NCBI GenBank assembly: GCA_027854065.1
Contig: JAQGEF010000013.1
Location: forward strand, 1 to 64,000
Length of the DNA stretch: 64,000 nucleotides
Direction: 5' to 3'
DNA from: Polluticaenibacter yanchengensis
GTDB taxonomy: Bacteria > Bacteroidota > Bacteroidia > Chitinophagales > Chitinophagaceae
The notes under the pieces were generated by a model. That model did no database searches, was not told the DNA's origin, and saw nothing but the letters and a program-made list of their open reading frames with translations. The position numbers and the translations under genes are program-made. Positions 27,850 through 36,293 of the stretch are shown in pieces; position 1 is the first letter of the stretch, and the number at the start of each line of letters is the position of its first letter.

Positions 27850-29304
27850 ATGAATATTAAAAATATAACAATCGGTATATTCACCCTGCTTCTGGCCGGG
27901 GGCATATCTTCTTGTTCAAAGTTTTTAGAAGAGCCGGTAGATAACCGGACGCTGATTACGACGCTTCCGGATATGGAAAAGACGTTGAATACGCTCTTGC
28001 CGTATTCCGATCATCATTTTACCGATATCATGTCTGACGATTATATTTTCAGAGATCTGTCAGGGCATATAGTAGCGTCAGCAGCAGAAGCCATCCTGCC
28101 GATTTTTGAATTCTCCATTACAAGAGAGTCTATCAGCGAATCACAGTTTCTTATTTCAGGCTTTAATCCGGTAACTGCTTTTAGGCGTTATTATTACAGG
28201 ATCATCAACAGCTATTTATTGATAGATAAAGCCAATGCCTACGTTCCTAAAAATGAGGAAGAAGTTGCCAGAAAAAATGTGATCATCGGGAAAGCGCTGG
28301 CTACTAAAGCATATTGTTATTATATGCTTACGAATCTGTTTGCAAAACAGTACAATGCCTCCACTGCAGCGTCTGATAAGTCAGTTCCTTTTATAGAAGC
28401 TTATAATGGGGACGCGATAGTGCCGTATAGCCAGGCTTCCGTAGCCAAAGTATATGAGTCAATAGAAGCTGATTTACTTAAAGCTCTAAGCCTTTTAAAC
28501 GATACCGAACCTCAGAATGCAATGTTCACTATGAGTAAGGATGCCACGCTTGCATTGCTCACAAGAGTGTATTTGGATAAGAAAAACTGGGATGAAGTAA
28601 TAAAATACTCCAACCAGTTACTGAGCTCAAGAACGGCGGTTTTAAACGTGAAACAACTCAGGGGCTCTATCACGGATTATGCGGAGTATTCTAATCAATA
28701 CTTTAATCCTGCAAACGCTTCCAATATTTTAATGGGCAATAATACCTACCAGTTAATCGCTTATTTCTGGAGTGGCATGTACCCTTACCCGGCATTGCAG
28801 TTCATGAGAACGAATAATGCGGACCCACAGAATAACTATATTATCCAAACCAGCGCGTTATTCAGTGATTATGTACCACAAAAGTTCGGTAAATTTTTCA
28901 ATACCTCCACCCGTAACTTCAACCTGCCGTTACTAACCGTAGATGAAGTGTACTTTAACCGGGCAGAAGCGAATATTGAGAAAAATAATGGTATCAACCA
29001 ATCTGCTATCAATGATTTAAGCGTTTTAATAGATAACCAGAACTTTACCAGTGCAGAAGCAACACGTAAGAAAGGACTATTAGCAGGGTTAACTACCAGG
29101 GCTACGGCTTTAGACATGCTTTTAACAGTAAAACGCATCAGGTTCTCAAGTGAAGGCATGCGTTGGTTTGATATGAGAAGACATAATATTCCTGTAGAAC
29201 ATGTCGGCCGCTCAGGCACCTATTCTATTGATGGTACCAAGCCGGAAGCCTATGTTATTAAGCTTCCTCTGGAAGAAATTACAAGAAATACAGGCATTGA
29301 ATAA
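27850..29304 (+). CDS. SusD/RagB-family outer-membrane lipoprotein
   Basis: 484 residues. The lipoprotein signal ends at C22 (GGISSCSKFLEEPVDNR), and the start SKFLEEPVDNRT is typical of SusD. TPR-like helices of the N-terminal SusD domain are visible around ARKNVIIGKALATKAYCYYM. The C-terminal half has VDEVYFNRAEANIEKN and RIRFSSEGMRWFDMRRHN, the usual RagB/SusD landmarks. It begins 21 nt after susC and serves as the substrate-binding lid on that transporter. Confidence 0.95.
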   Translation: MNIKNITIGIFTLLLAGGISSCSKFLEEPVDNRTLITTLPDMEKTLNTLLPYSDHHFTDIMSDDYIFRDLSGHIVASAAEAILPIFEFSITRESISESQFLISGFNPVTAFRRYYYRIINSYLLIDKANAYVPKNEEEVARKNVIIGKALATKAYCYYMLTNLFAKQYNASTAASDKSVPFIEAYNGDAIVPYSQASVAKVYESIEADLLKALSLLNDTEPQNAMFTMSKDATLALLTRVYLDKKNWDEVIKYSNQLLSSRTAVLNVKQLRGSITDYAEYSNQYFNPANASNILMGNNTYQLIAYFWSGMYPYPALQFMRTNNADPQNNYIIQTSALFSDYVPQKFGKFFNTSTRNFNLPLLTVDEVYFNRAEANIEKNNGINQSAINDLSVLIDNQNFTSAEATRKKGLLAGLTTRATALDMLLTVKRIRFSSEGMRWFDMRRHNIPVEHVGRSGTYSIDGTKPEAYVIKLPLEEITRNTGIE

Positions 29305-29323
29305 TAAATTAAAATTTATTGAT

Positions 29324-30271
29324 ATGAAAAATAAGATATTAATCATCATCGCTGTTTTATTAACAGTTATTACAGGATGCCGGAAAACGGAAGCCGACCT
29401 GAGTGCAGAAGTCGGGCCTGCGCCTCAATTTGATACCCGTACAGAGTTGGGAAGAAAGATGCAGGAAATGTTCAATAAATACGGGATCATATTTGAATAC
29501 AAATGGAACCGGTTTGCTTATGCACCGAATGTAGTGGCAGACCCTGCCCGTGAAGCGGACGTACTGCCTTATATAGAGTTGCTGGAAGAATTATTCTTTA
29601 AAGCGATGGACTCTGTATCCGGCCCGGGAATCACCAGCACCAGAGAAACACCTGTAAGAATTTTATTAATTGGTAGTGGCATTAATTACGGCGGTGCAGA
29701 AAGTTTTGGTGAATCTACTGCGGGACAAGCGGGTAATATACAGCCAAACAGGTTGACGTTGGGAGGTTTAACTTCTTTTGGTACTGTTATAAGGGCCAAA
29801 AGTGCTACATCGGATGCTAATTACTTAAGGGCCATATACGATGCTGCACCAAGCAGTTTTCCAAATGATGCGGGCCTTATAGGTTTTGTTTATCATGAAT
29901 ACACGCATTACCTGGATAGTAAACACCAGATTCCGTTAGGATTTGAATACCCGGCAAGAACGGAATATTTAAGAGGCAGTAATCAATATCAGTCCGTACC
30001 ATTAACAACGGCTATTGCACGCGGCTTTTTCATTCCTTACGGTATGCAGAATGAGCATGAAGATTTTGCGACCTATGTGCAAACAATGATCTGGAAAACC
30101 CAGGAGGTACTAAACAGTACATACCTGACCAATAATGCAACAAGAGAAAAATATAAACTGGTTACAAAATATTTTGAGAATTTAAAAATCCCAATCGATA
30201 GTTTAAAAGCTTACCTGAATAAACAATCTGTAAAAGACCGTTTAATTCAATTGAAAAGAAAATATGAATAA
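29324..30271 (+). CDS. Substrate-import-associated zinc metallohydrolase lipoprotein
   Basis: 315 residues from ATG 29324; a longer frame open from 29201 overlaps the SusD gene and is rejected. The lipoprotein signal ends at C19 (VITGCRKTEADL). The zinc motif is HEYTHYLD (H191, E192, H195), with a downstream NEHEDFATYVQTMIW supplying the likely third ligand. The pattern matches the putative zinc-binding metallopeptidase family found next to SusC/SusD pairs and annotated as substrate-import-associated. It probably sits on the outer membrane and cleaves the substrate before uptake. It begins 19 nt after the SusD stop. Confidence 0.85.
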   Translation: MKNKILIIIAVLLTVITGCRKTEADLSAEVGPAPQFDTRTELGRKMQEMFNKYGIIFEYKWNRFAYAPNVVADPAREADVLPYIELLEELFFKAMDSVSGPGITSTRETPVRILLIGSGINYGGAESFGESTAGQAGNIQPNRLTLGGLTSFGTVIRAKSATSDANYLRAIYDAAPSSFPNDAGLIGFVYHEYTHYLDSKHQIPLGFEYPARTEYLRGSNQYQSVPLTTAIARGFFIPYGMQNEHEDFATYVQTMIWKTQEVLNSTYLTNNATREKYKLVTKYFENLKIPIDSLKAYLNKQSVKDRLIQLKRKYE

Positions 30272-30306
30272 AACAGGCACTTTCATCATTCACTAAAACT
30301 ATCAAA

Positions 30307-31383
30307 ATGAGTATTAAAATAAAAACCAAACTTAAAATAATTGTAGCAGCATGCCTGCTTGGTTTTGCTGTAACCGGTTGCGAAAAGGATGTAGATTATA
30401 CTATTCCTCCGGAAGCGAATACATTGCAGGACGATATTGATAACACTTTTAAAATATTAAGCGGTGATAATAAGAAATGGATCTGGCCTATCCGATTAGC
30501 CGGCAACCCGTTTAATAATGAAGGGTTTGGACTCTTAATGGAGTTTAAAAAAGATTCCTCAGCAAATTCAGAGCTTATTGCTAAAAAAAGCCTGATCGCA
30601 CAATTTGCAGCAACATTGGCTACCGGTAAACTCACTGCCAACCAACAGGCGATAGCAAGGGCTTATTCCACTACTTTTGCTTCTTTTACAGACTGGAACA
30701 TCCGAAACCTGATTATTAATAATGCTGCTAATATTACGTTTTTGAACAACACCTTAATTGTATTACCGAATTTTGTGCACTTTAACCCGGTTGAGTTCCG
30801 GCCAGCAGAAAACGGCTTTAACTATAATGTCAATGGGCTTGTTCAGTTAAGCTTAACGTTTACAAATACCACTCTATTTCCGCAACTTAAGCAAAGCAGA
30901 ACATTGGATTATGATTTCAGAGTATTCAGATTTGAAGAAAATAAAATTCATTTAAACGGTTATTATGCCAATAATGCTAACCGCGTTTCCTACCTGCATG
31001 CAACAACTCCAGAAAAATCCCAGTTATTCGCTAAAGGTTCCAATTTATTTGTTCCGGAAGCCAACCTGGTAATCGGTAATACTACTTTAAAAATTAATAA
31101 TGCGGACGTTGCTTTGCCGTCAGGCTACACTTCTGCACTGGACTTGTTTTACCGTTCTTACAGGCAATTATTTGTTGATAATGCCGGGCAGTTTGGCTTT
31201 GATGTTATTAACAATGCAGCCATTTTGCCGGCCAATTTAAAATCATCTGCCTTTTATATTGTCAGCAAAGTTTACGAAGGCAATATCAGCAGTATTCCTG
31301 CCGGAACCGTTATCGTTACATTAAGCGGTGTGGACAAAGATGGTAAAGCAGATGGAAAAACTGTCGAGTTTGTAAAAGGCTGA
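30307..31383 (+). CDS. Hypothetical lipoprotein of the SusCD operon
   Basis: 358 residues. The lipoprotein signal ends at C25 (AVTGCEKDVDYTIPPEA). The stretch KWIWPIRLAGNPFNNEGFGL followed by LMEFKKDSS recalls the start of the DUF4302-type lipoproteins that commonly close this kind of operon, but I do not see the rest of that family's motifs. It is most simply a surface accessory binding protein in the SusE position. It begins 35 nt after the metallohydrolase gene and is followed by a terminator. Confidence 0.65.
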   Translation: MSIKIKTKLKIIVAACLLGFAVTGCEKDVDYTIPPEANTLQDDIDNTFKILSGDNKKWIWPIRLAGNPFNNEGFGLLMEFKKDSSANSELIAKKSLIAQFAATLATGKLTANQQAIARAYSTTFASFTDWNIRNLIINNAANITFLNNTLIVLPNFVHFNPVEFRPAENGFNYNVNGLVQLSLTFTNTTLFPQLKQSRTLDYDFRVFRFEENKIHLNGYYANNANRVSYLHATTPEKSQLFAKGSNLFVPEANLVIGNTTLKINNADVALPSGYTSALDLFYRSYRQLFVDNAGQFGFDVINNAAILPANLKSSAFYIVSKVYEGNISSIPAGTVIVTLSGVDKDGKADGKTVEFVKG

Positions 31384-31410
31384 TCCGGTTGCTTACAAAC
31401 ATAAATGAGA

Positions 31411-31441
31411 AGAGGTTTGCAAAATCTGCAAACCTCTTTTC
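31411..31441 (+). terminator. Terminator of the SusCD operon
   Basis: AGAGGTTTGC / GCAAACCTCT perfect 10-bp stem with a 7-nt loop, followed by a T-rich tail. Confidence 0.85.
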
Positions 31442-31531
31442 TTTGATGATGGAAAGGCTGATGAGACAGTAAGAAGTATCACATGTTGATAGAATAACAT
31501 GTAGATTGATTCTAAATTCATATATTGATAA

Positions 31532-31573
31532 AAAGGTAAAACCTTCGGACGTTTCAGAACTGCCTGGAAATAA
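31532..31573 (+). pseudogene. Possible scar of a polymorphic toxin C-terminus
   Basis: A 13-codon open stretch encodes KGKTFGRFRTAWK and stops 24 nt before the immunity gene. Many polymorphic toxins end in a similar G-[KR]-x-F-x-x-F-[RK]-x-A-[FW] segment. It is too short to prove anything, and stop codons lie directly upstream in frame. Confidence 0.25.
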
Positions 31574-31597
31574 TCAATATATTACTAATTAATAGTT

Positions 31598-31894
31598 ATG
31601 ATAAGTTGGATAGAACAATGGTTTTTTGAAAATTGTGATGGATATTGGGAACATGAAAATAGTATCTCAATACAAACTAGTGATAATCCAGGATGGATTG
31701 TAGAAATAGATTTGTCTAACACACAACTACAAGATTTGAGTATTCCTTACAGTGTTATTGAAATATCTGATAGAGACTGGATAGGCTATTCGGTTGTTAA
31801 TAAGAAATTTACCGGTGTTGGAGATATTTTTAAACTTGAAAAAATTATAGAGTTATTCAAAACACTTGTGGATAAATACACTGGTTTTCAATAG
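31598..31894 (+). CDS. Imm53-family immunity protein (orphan)
   Basis: 98 residues. The spacing of WIEQWFFENCDGYWEHENSI, DNPGWIVEIDLSNT, RDWIGYSVVNKKFTGVGDIF and KLEKIIELFKTLV matches my recollection of the Imm53 family (PF15580), small cytoplasmic antidotes encoded beside polymorphic toxins. No toxin, Rhs or T6SS gene is nearby, so it is an orphan: either a remnant, or protection against neighbours' toxins. Upstream lies an inverted repeat ACATGTT / AACATGT (31481-31503). Codon use is more AT-rich than in flanking genes, in line with transfer. Confidence 0.75.
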   Translation: MISWIEQWFFENCDGYWEHENSISIQTSDNPGWIVEIDLSNTQLQDLSIPYSVIEISDRDWIGYSVVNKKFTGVGDIFKLEKIIELFKTLVDKYTGFQ

Positions 31895-32007
31895 TATTGT
31901 CGGATATGTTAAGCGTGAGTGTCTCACAGTGCTATTGCTGTCTTATGCTGTAGATTTGTCATTAGTATTATTTAGTATTACTCCAGATAGGTGAAGCAAT
32001 GCGATAT

Positions 32008-32048
32008 AAAAAACTCCGTTTGAACTTTATTACAAACGGAGTTTTTTT
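32008..32048 (+). terminator. Terminator of the Imm53 gene
   Basis: AAACTCCGTTTG / CAAACGGAGTTT perfect 12-bp stem with a 10-nt loop and T-run; the A-run on the other side makes it potentially bidirectional. Confidence 0.85.
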
Positions 32049-32055
32049 ATATCTA

Positions 32056-32110
32056 TATCATTACCCTATATTAAATCTTTTATCAGTAAAGGTTTGATAT
32101 AGGGTAATGA
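32056..32110. repeat. Long imperfect hairpin between the Imm53 gene and rsmG
   Basis: TCATTACCCTATAT (32058-32071) and ATATAGGGTAATGA (32097-32110) are perfect inverted copies. Pairing continues inward through AAATCTTT / AAAGGTTT with G-U wobbles, giving a stem of over 20 bp. It lies just past the stop of the minus-strand rsmG and next to the terminator above. Confidence 0.6.
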
Positions 32111-32141
32111 CTATTTTTGATCACATTGTCCTTGAAAATCA

Positions 32142-32795
32142 TTAATAAAATGTTTGTAACACATATTTAGTCTCAAAGAAAGGCTCCTCAAAAAAGCTGC
32201 TGATTTCCCATATTTTAGGGTTCTTGCCGCTTTCATGTATTTCCTGGGCCAGGTCGCCACCTTTTAGGCAGATCAGCCCGCCGGGCACACGTCCGCCATC
32301 TTCCGTAGGTTGTCTTTTACCCTTTTTTACCAGGTGCTTGCTCCACTTAATCAGCTCTCCCAATGGTGCTACCGCACGGCTGACCGCTACATCGAACTGG
32401 CGATTCTTAATCTCTTCTGTTCTTATATGCTGAGTGGTTATATTATGGATGCCGGCACCCGCTGCAACTTCTTTTATTACCGTCAGCTTTTTATTAATAC
32501 TGTCCACCGCATGGAATTTTGTTTCCGGGAAAAAAATGGCCAGTGGAATAGTAGGGAATCCACCACCTGCACCAATATCCAGGACTTCCATACCAGGCTG
32601 AAATTCAAAAATGGCAGCAATAGCTAAACAATGCAGTACATGCTTTTCATATAAACTGTCAATGTCCTTACGGCTGATCACGTTTATTTTACTGTTCCAC
32701 TCCTTATATAATTCCTCCAGTTGTCTAAACTGTTCTACCTGGTGTGGCGTAAAATCGTCGAAGTATTTCAGTATTGTATCTATTGTTGCCGACAT
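32142..32795 (-). CDS. rsmG: 16S rRNA (guanine-527 N7)-methyltransferase RsmG
   Basis: 217 residues. RsmG (GidB) methylates G527 of 16S rRNA using SAM. The SAM-binding loop VLDIGAGGGFPTIPLAI (71-87) and the family motif VSRAVAPLGELIKW (R140) are present, as is the N-terminal KEWNSKINVISRKD. A short insertion (KKGKRQPTEDGGRVPGG, about 157-173) precedes the strand LICLKGG. The gene is divergent from nothing nearby; the glycosyltransferase gene on the same strand ends 48 nt upstream. Confidence 0.95.
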   Translation of the reverse strand: MSATIDTILKYFDDFTPHQVEQFRQLEELYKEWNSKINVISRKDIDSLYEKHVLHCLAIAAIFEFQPGMEVLDIGAGGGFPTIPLAIFFPETKFHAVDSINKKLTVIKEVAAGAGIHNITTQHIRTEEIKNRQFDVAVSRAVAPLGELIKWSKHLVKKGKRQPTEDGGRVPGGLICLKGGDLAQEIHESGKNPKIWEISSFFEEPFFETKYVLQTFY

Positions 32796-32843
32796 ATTGT
32801 TTTTTTAGAACGGTGTAAAATATTGCGATTTCTGAATCCGGGA

Positions 32844-33977
32844 TTATTTCCACGATTTTTTCGGTTTTTTGAATACCGAGAAAGAAAAAATAATATAATA
32901 GAAGAATTGCCAGATATCCAGTATTAAAAACCAGGGCGCTAAATCTGCTTCCTGCAGTTTCTTCATATTTTTAATGCTTACAATGCCCTGTACAATCGTT
33001 TTTACAGCAAATACACCTAAGGCGATGCGCCAGTCAAACAATACGGCTGATAATACCAGCAAAGGATAGAACAGGAACGATGTAAATGCAAACAAACCCA
33101 ACAAAAATTTATGCTTCGGTTTGTAAAACTTGGCAGTAGAGTAGTGCCTGTTCTTCTGGACCCACCAATCGGAAAATGTAGCCGGGGCATCACTGTACAT
33201 AAATGTATCCGGATCTAAAACTACCGCCGTATTATCTTTATTTGCTACCCTGTTGATGAATAGATCATCATCGCCGCCAGGTATGTTATTAATGGCTGAG
33301 AATCCTTTTTCTTTAAAAAATAATTCCCTTCTGTAACTTAAATTTCTGCCGACACCCATATAAGGCAATCCAGCCAGCGCGTAATTAAAGTATTGCTGAG
33401 CCGTTAAAAAAGTTTCATAACGAACCAGTTTGTTCAGAAGTCCCGCTGCTTTTTTGTATGGCCCGTAACCAAGCACTACTTTCACCTCATCGCTATGTGC
33501 ATCCTGCATCTTATAGATCCAGTTTTCGCTGGCAGGAATACAATCCGCATCCGTTAATAATAATACTTCGTACTTGCTGGACTTAATACCGATACTTAAC
33601 GGGTATTTTTTACCCGGTATATGCACCGCTTCCTGGGTAAGCTGTATATTATTGAGCTGTTTGAAAATTTTGGCCAGTTCCTCCACAAAAAACTTTGTGT
33701 CATCCAGTGAGTTGTCATTTACCAAAACCACTTCATGCGTCGAAGGATAACTTTGGGTAAGGATGGCCGGCAGGTTTTTTTCCAGGTTATGGGCTTCATC
33801 CCTGGCACAGATCACTACAGATACAGCCTGTGTTTTACTATGGCTTTTCTCCTTGGGTTTTAATAGTATTGTTCTGATGTAGAAATATAAATAATAGAAG
33901 ATCTGGATGAGTGCGACAATACAAAAACTCACCAACAGCCAAAACTTCCAGTCATTTAATAGTCGACTAATATCCAT
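32844..33977 (-). CDS. Family 2 glycosyltransferase, membrane-anchored
   Basis: 377 residues from ATG 33977; a TTG at 33998 would add seven residues. One N-terminal membrane segment (about 9-35) precedes a GT-A domain with VVICARDEAHNLEKNLPAIL, VLVNDNSLDDT, the DxD-like LLTDADCIP (D143, D145), GGDDDLFINRVA and the QKNRHYSTAK motif of processive or lipid-linked GT2 enzymes. Two to three C-terminal membrane segments follow. It probably builds an envelope glycan or glycolipid; donor and acceptor are unknown. Its neighbour rsmG lies 48 nt downstream on the same strand. Confidence 0.9.
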   Translation of the reverse strand: MDISRLLNDWKFWLLVSFCIVALIQIFYYLYFYIRTILLKPKEKSHSKTQAVSVVICARDEAHNLEKNLPAILTQSYPSTHEVVLVNDNSLDDTKFFVEELAKIFKQLNNIQLTQEAVHIPGKKYPLSIGIKSSKYEVLLLTDADCIPASENWIYKMQDAHSDEVKVVLGYGPYKKAAGLLNKLVRYETFLTAQQYFNYALAGLPYMGVGRNLSYRRELFFKEKGFSAINNIPGGDDDLFINRVANKDNTAVVLDPDTFMYSDAPATFSDWWVQKNRHYSTAKFYKPKHKFLLGLFAFTSFLFYPLLVLSAVLFDWRIALGVFAVKTIVQGIVSIKNMKKLQEADLAPWFLILDIWQFFYYIIFSFSVFKKPKKSWK

Positions 33978-34207
33978 GGTAACAAAAATAGATTGCAATA
34001 TTACTTGCTTTTGACAATTGCTGTCGTAATATATATTAAAAGTGGATAAATATTTGAAGTTTTAGGTATAAATCGCACAAAAATACGTCGTTTTTGTTTA
34101 TATCAATATTAAAAAATTACTATTGACCAGGTATTTTAATTTTTCAAATTAAGAACATTGTACGGCTGTTTTTATTTTATTACAAAAAGGACCATTCATG
34201 TAGAAAA
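33978..34207. other. Intergenic region, no gene seen
   Basis: AT-rich DNA between the divergent glycosyltransferase and serine hydrolase genes. No coding frame or clear promoter pair recognised. Confidence 0.4.
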
Positions 34208-34376
34208 GCGAAGTGTTCATGTATTTGAAGAATTCCCTTCGGGGCAGTTTTCGTATTTTTGGGTGAGGGATAGCAGCGGCATCCTTTTGTGGAGCTTTAG
34301 CGGAACAAAAGATACAGCGGATAGCCCGGCGTTCCATACATAAAAGGCCTCCTTTTATGTATGGAACGACACCCCC
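34208..34376 (+). repeat. Palindromic intergenic element (AGCGGATAGCCCG type)
   Basis: Contains GAGGGATAGCAGCGGCATC, the hairpin CTTTTGTG ... ACAAAAG, CAGCGGATAGCCCGGCG, and then an 18-bp perfect inverted repeat CGTTCCATACATAAAAGG / CCTTTTATGTATGGAACG (34330-34368) with a 3-nt loop. I recognise the GGGATAGCAGCGG ... AGCGGATAGCCCG pattern as widespread in Bacteroidota intergenic DNA. Short frames on both strands here are by-products of the palindrome. Confidence 0.6.
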
Positions 34377-34411
34377 AAATAATTGAACACTACTTTTAAA
34401 AAAGATATAAG

Positions 34412-36184
34412 ATGCTTAAATTTATTAAACACCTTAGTGTCATTCTTTCCCTTTTATTGGTCCACATTGCCAGGTCGCAGGATATCCAAAAACAAAATGA
34501 TATAATGACTAAAAAAGTCATTAACTGGCTTAATAAAAATGAACCGGACAGTATCTACCGTTATTTTGACGCAACCATGAAGAATGCATTGTCAAAAGAA
34601 GTATTTATTCAGTCTGTGAATACCCAACTGGCATTGTTAATGCCGGTAGAAGCCACTACCTTTCATAGTTTTGCAAGTCCTGTCAGCTTTTACAGGCTAA
34701 AAGTAAAAGGAGATAGCCTGCATTTTCAAATTGCTACCAATAATGAAGGCCTGATTAGCGGGTTGTTTTTGAAGCCGCTGAACATTGCGCAAAAAGCAAG
34801 ACCAACCTCCGCAATATCTAAAACCATCGATAGCATTGCCCAATTAGCTTATGGTTATTTAAACAATAAAGATGCAGATGCGCTTTATAGTTTACAAGGC
34901 AAAAAATTCCGCGAGAAAATAAGCGATGAAAAATTTAAAGCATTATTTGCCAGCCAGATTTTTCCAATGCTGCCGCTTACAACATACGAGTACATTAAAA
35001 CAACTGACAGTACTTCTAAATACAAAGCGGCACTTGCTGCAGGAATTAACTTGCAGATACTGTTTACTTTAGATGATGAACGCAAACTTGCAGGATTTGT
35101 TTTACAGCCTTACGAAGAAGAGAAACTGATACAGCAGATAAAATGGCATGACAATGCTTTGGCAACTGCATTGGACAGTGCAGTACATAAAGCAGTGATT
35201 GATAAGATGAGTAAAACGCATGTTCACGGGCTAAGCTTAGCTGTATTGCAGGGGTTAAAGGTATTTTACTATAACTATGGCATTGCAAAACCCGCTACTG
35301 ATCAGCACCCTTTAAACAAGACTCTTTATGAAATCGGCTCTATCACCAAAACCTTTACTGCCTTTATACTGGCCGATGCGGTGATTAAAAAGAAAGTACA
35401 ATTGAGCGATGCCATTACTAAATATTTACCGGCAGAGCTGGCTGCCAATACATCCCTGCAGGCAATAACCCTGGAGCAATTGGCCAATCATACCAGCGGC
35501 TTACCAAGAATGCCGGATAATATAAGCGCTACTATGAAAGATCCGTCAGACCCGTATGGGGAATACCGTAAAGAAGATTTGTATGCCTTCATTAAAAATT
35601 ATTCATCAGGTAACCCTACCGGTAAAAACTATGCTTACAGCAATTTAGGCTTTGGTCTTTTAGGAGCGATTATGGAAAATGTTTACGGGAAATCTTATGA
35701 GGACCTTTGTAAGGAGCTCATTTTTAAACCCTCCCGGATGAATGATGCCTATGTAGCCAATATCAGTGACAGTAGTATGGTAGCCAGCGGGTTTAATGAG
35801 GAAGGAATCCGTGTGCCGTATTGGAACTTTAAAATAATGCAGGCGGCCGGCTCCGCCAAAAGCAATACGGAAGATATGATTAAATACGCTTTACAGTTTA
35901 CCCAAAAACAAAACCGTACCAATAAATTTACACCGGTAGCAGAGTTGTTGATGACGCCAACTTTTAATAATAACGGTACTAAATTAAGCCTTGCCTGGCA
36001 TATGGGCAGCCTGAAAGATACGATAGATTTTATGGAACATAGTGGTGGTACTTACGGCTTTAGAAGCAATATAATGATTGTGCCGGATAAACAGATAGCT
36101 ATTGCCGGGCTCGTTAATTCCGCTACAGAAGGGATGATAGAAAATATCAACAGAACTGTTTTATCATTTATTGCTAAACCTTAA
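34412..36184 (+). CDS. Serine hydrolase, beta-lactamase fold, with two N-terminal DUF3887-like domains
   Basis: 590 residues. A signal peptide ends near IARSQ (about residue 23). Two related alpha/beta repeats (about 30-125 and 137-235), each with 'F...MPL/MPV' and a 'G...l.P' strand, resemble DUF3887. Residues about 255-590 are a class C beta-lactamase / PBP4*-type domain with SITK (S310-K313), YSN (Y409-N411) and HSGG (H543-G546) in place of KTG. The catalytic set is complete. Likely a periplasmic peptidase or esterase acting on cell-wall peptides or another small substrate; true lactamase activity is not implied. Confidence 0.88.
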   Translation: MLKFIKHLSVILSLLLVHIARSQDIQKQNDIMTKKVINWLNKNEPDSIYRYFDATMKNALSKEVFIQSVNTQLALLMPVEATTFHSFASPVSFYRLKVKGDSLHFQIATNNEGLISGLFLKPLNIAQKARPTSAISKTIDSIAQLAYGYLNNKDADALYSLQGKKFREKISDEKFKALFASQIFPMLPLTTYEYIKTTDSTSKYKAALAAGINLQILFTLDDERKLAGFVLQPYEEEKLIQQIKWHDNALATALDSAVHKAVIDKMSKTHVHGLSLAVLQGLKVFYYNYGIAKPATDQHPLNKTLYEIGSITKTFTAFILADAVIKKKVQLSDAITKYLPAELAANTSLQAITLEQLANHTSGLPRMPDNISATMKDPSDPYGEYRKEDLYAFIKNYSSGNPTGKNYAYSNLGFGLLGAIMENVYGKSYEDLCKELIFKPSRMNDAYVANISDSSMVASGFNEEGIRVPYWNFKIMQAAGSAKSNTEDMIKYALQFTQKQNRTNKFTPVAELLMTPTFNNNGTKLSLAWHMGSLKDTIDFMEHSGGTYGFRSNIMIVPDKQIAIAGLVNSATEGMIENINRTVLSFIAKP

Positions 36185-36293
36185 TGACTTTTTATTTACA
36201 ATTGGACAATTTTTGGTATTTGCAAATGTCTGTTGGCTCTAATTTTGCATAGAGATTATTGGGAATAATTGATTAAGATAAAAAGAATTCTGC

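Noticed and set aside
29201..29323. 41-residue extension of the metallohydrolase into the SusD gene
   Set aside because: It overlaps the SusD coding end, and the lipoprotein signal starts at 29324.
34149..34343. Frames on both strands upstream of the serine hydrolase
   Set aside because: They mirror each other across a palindromic element and are not protein-like.
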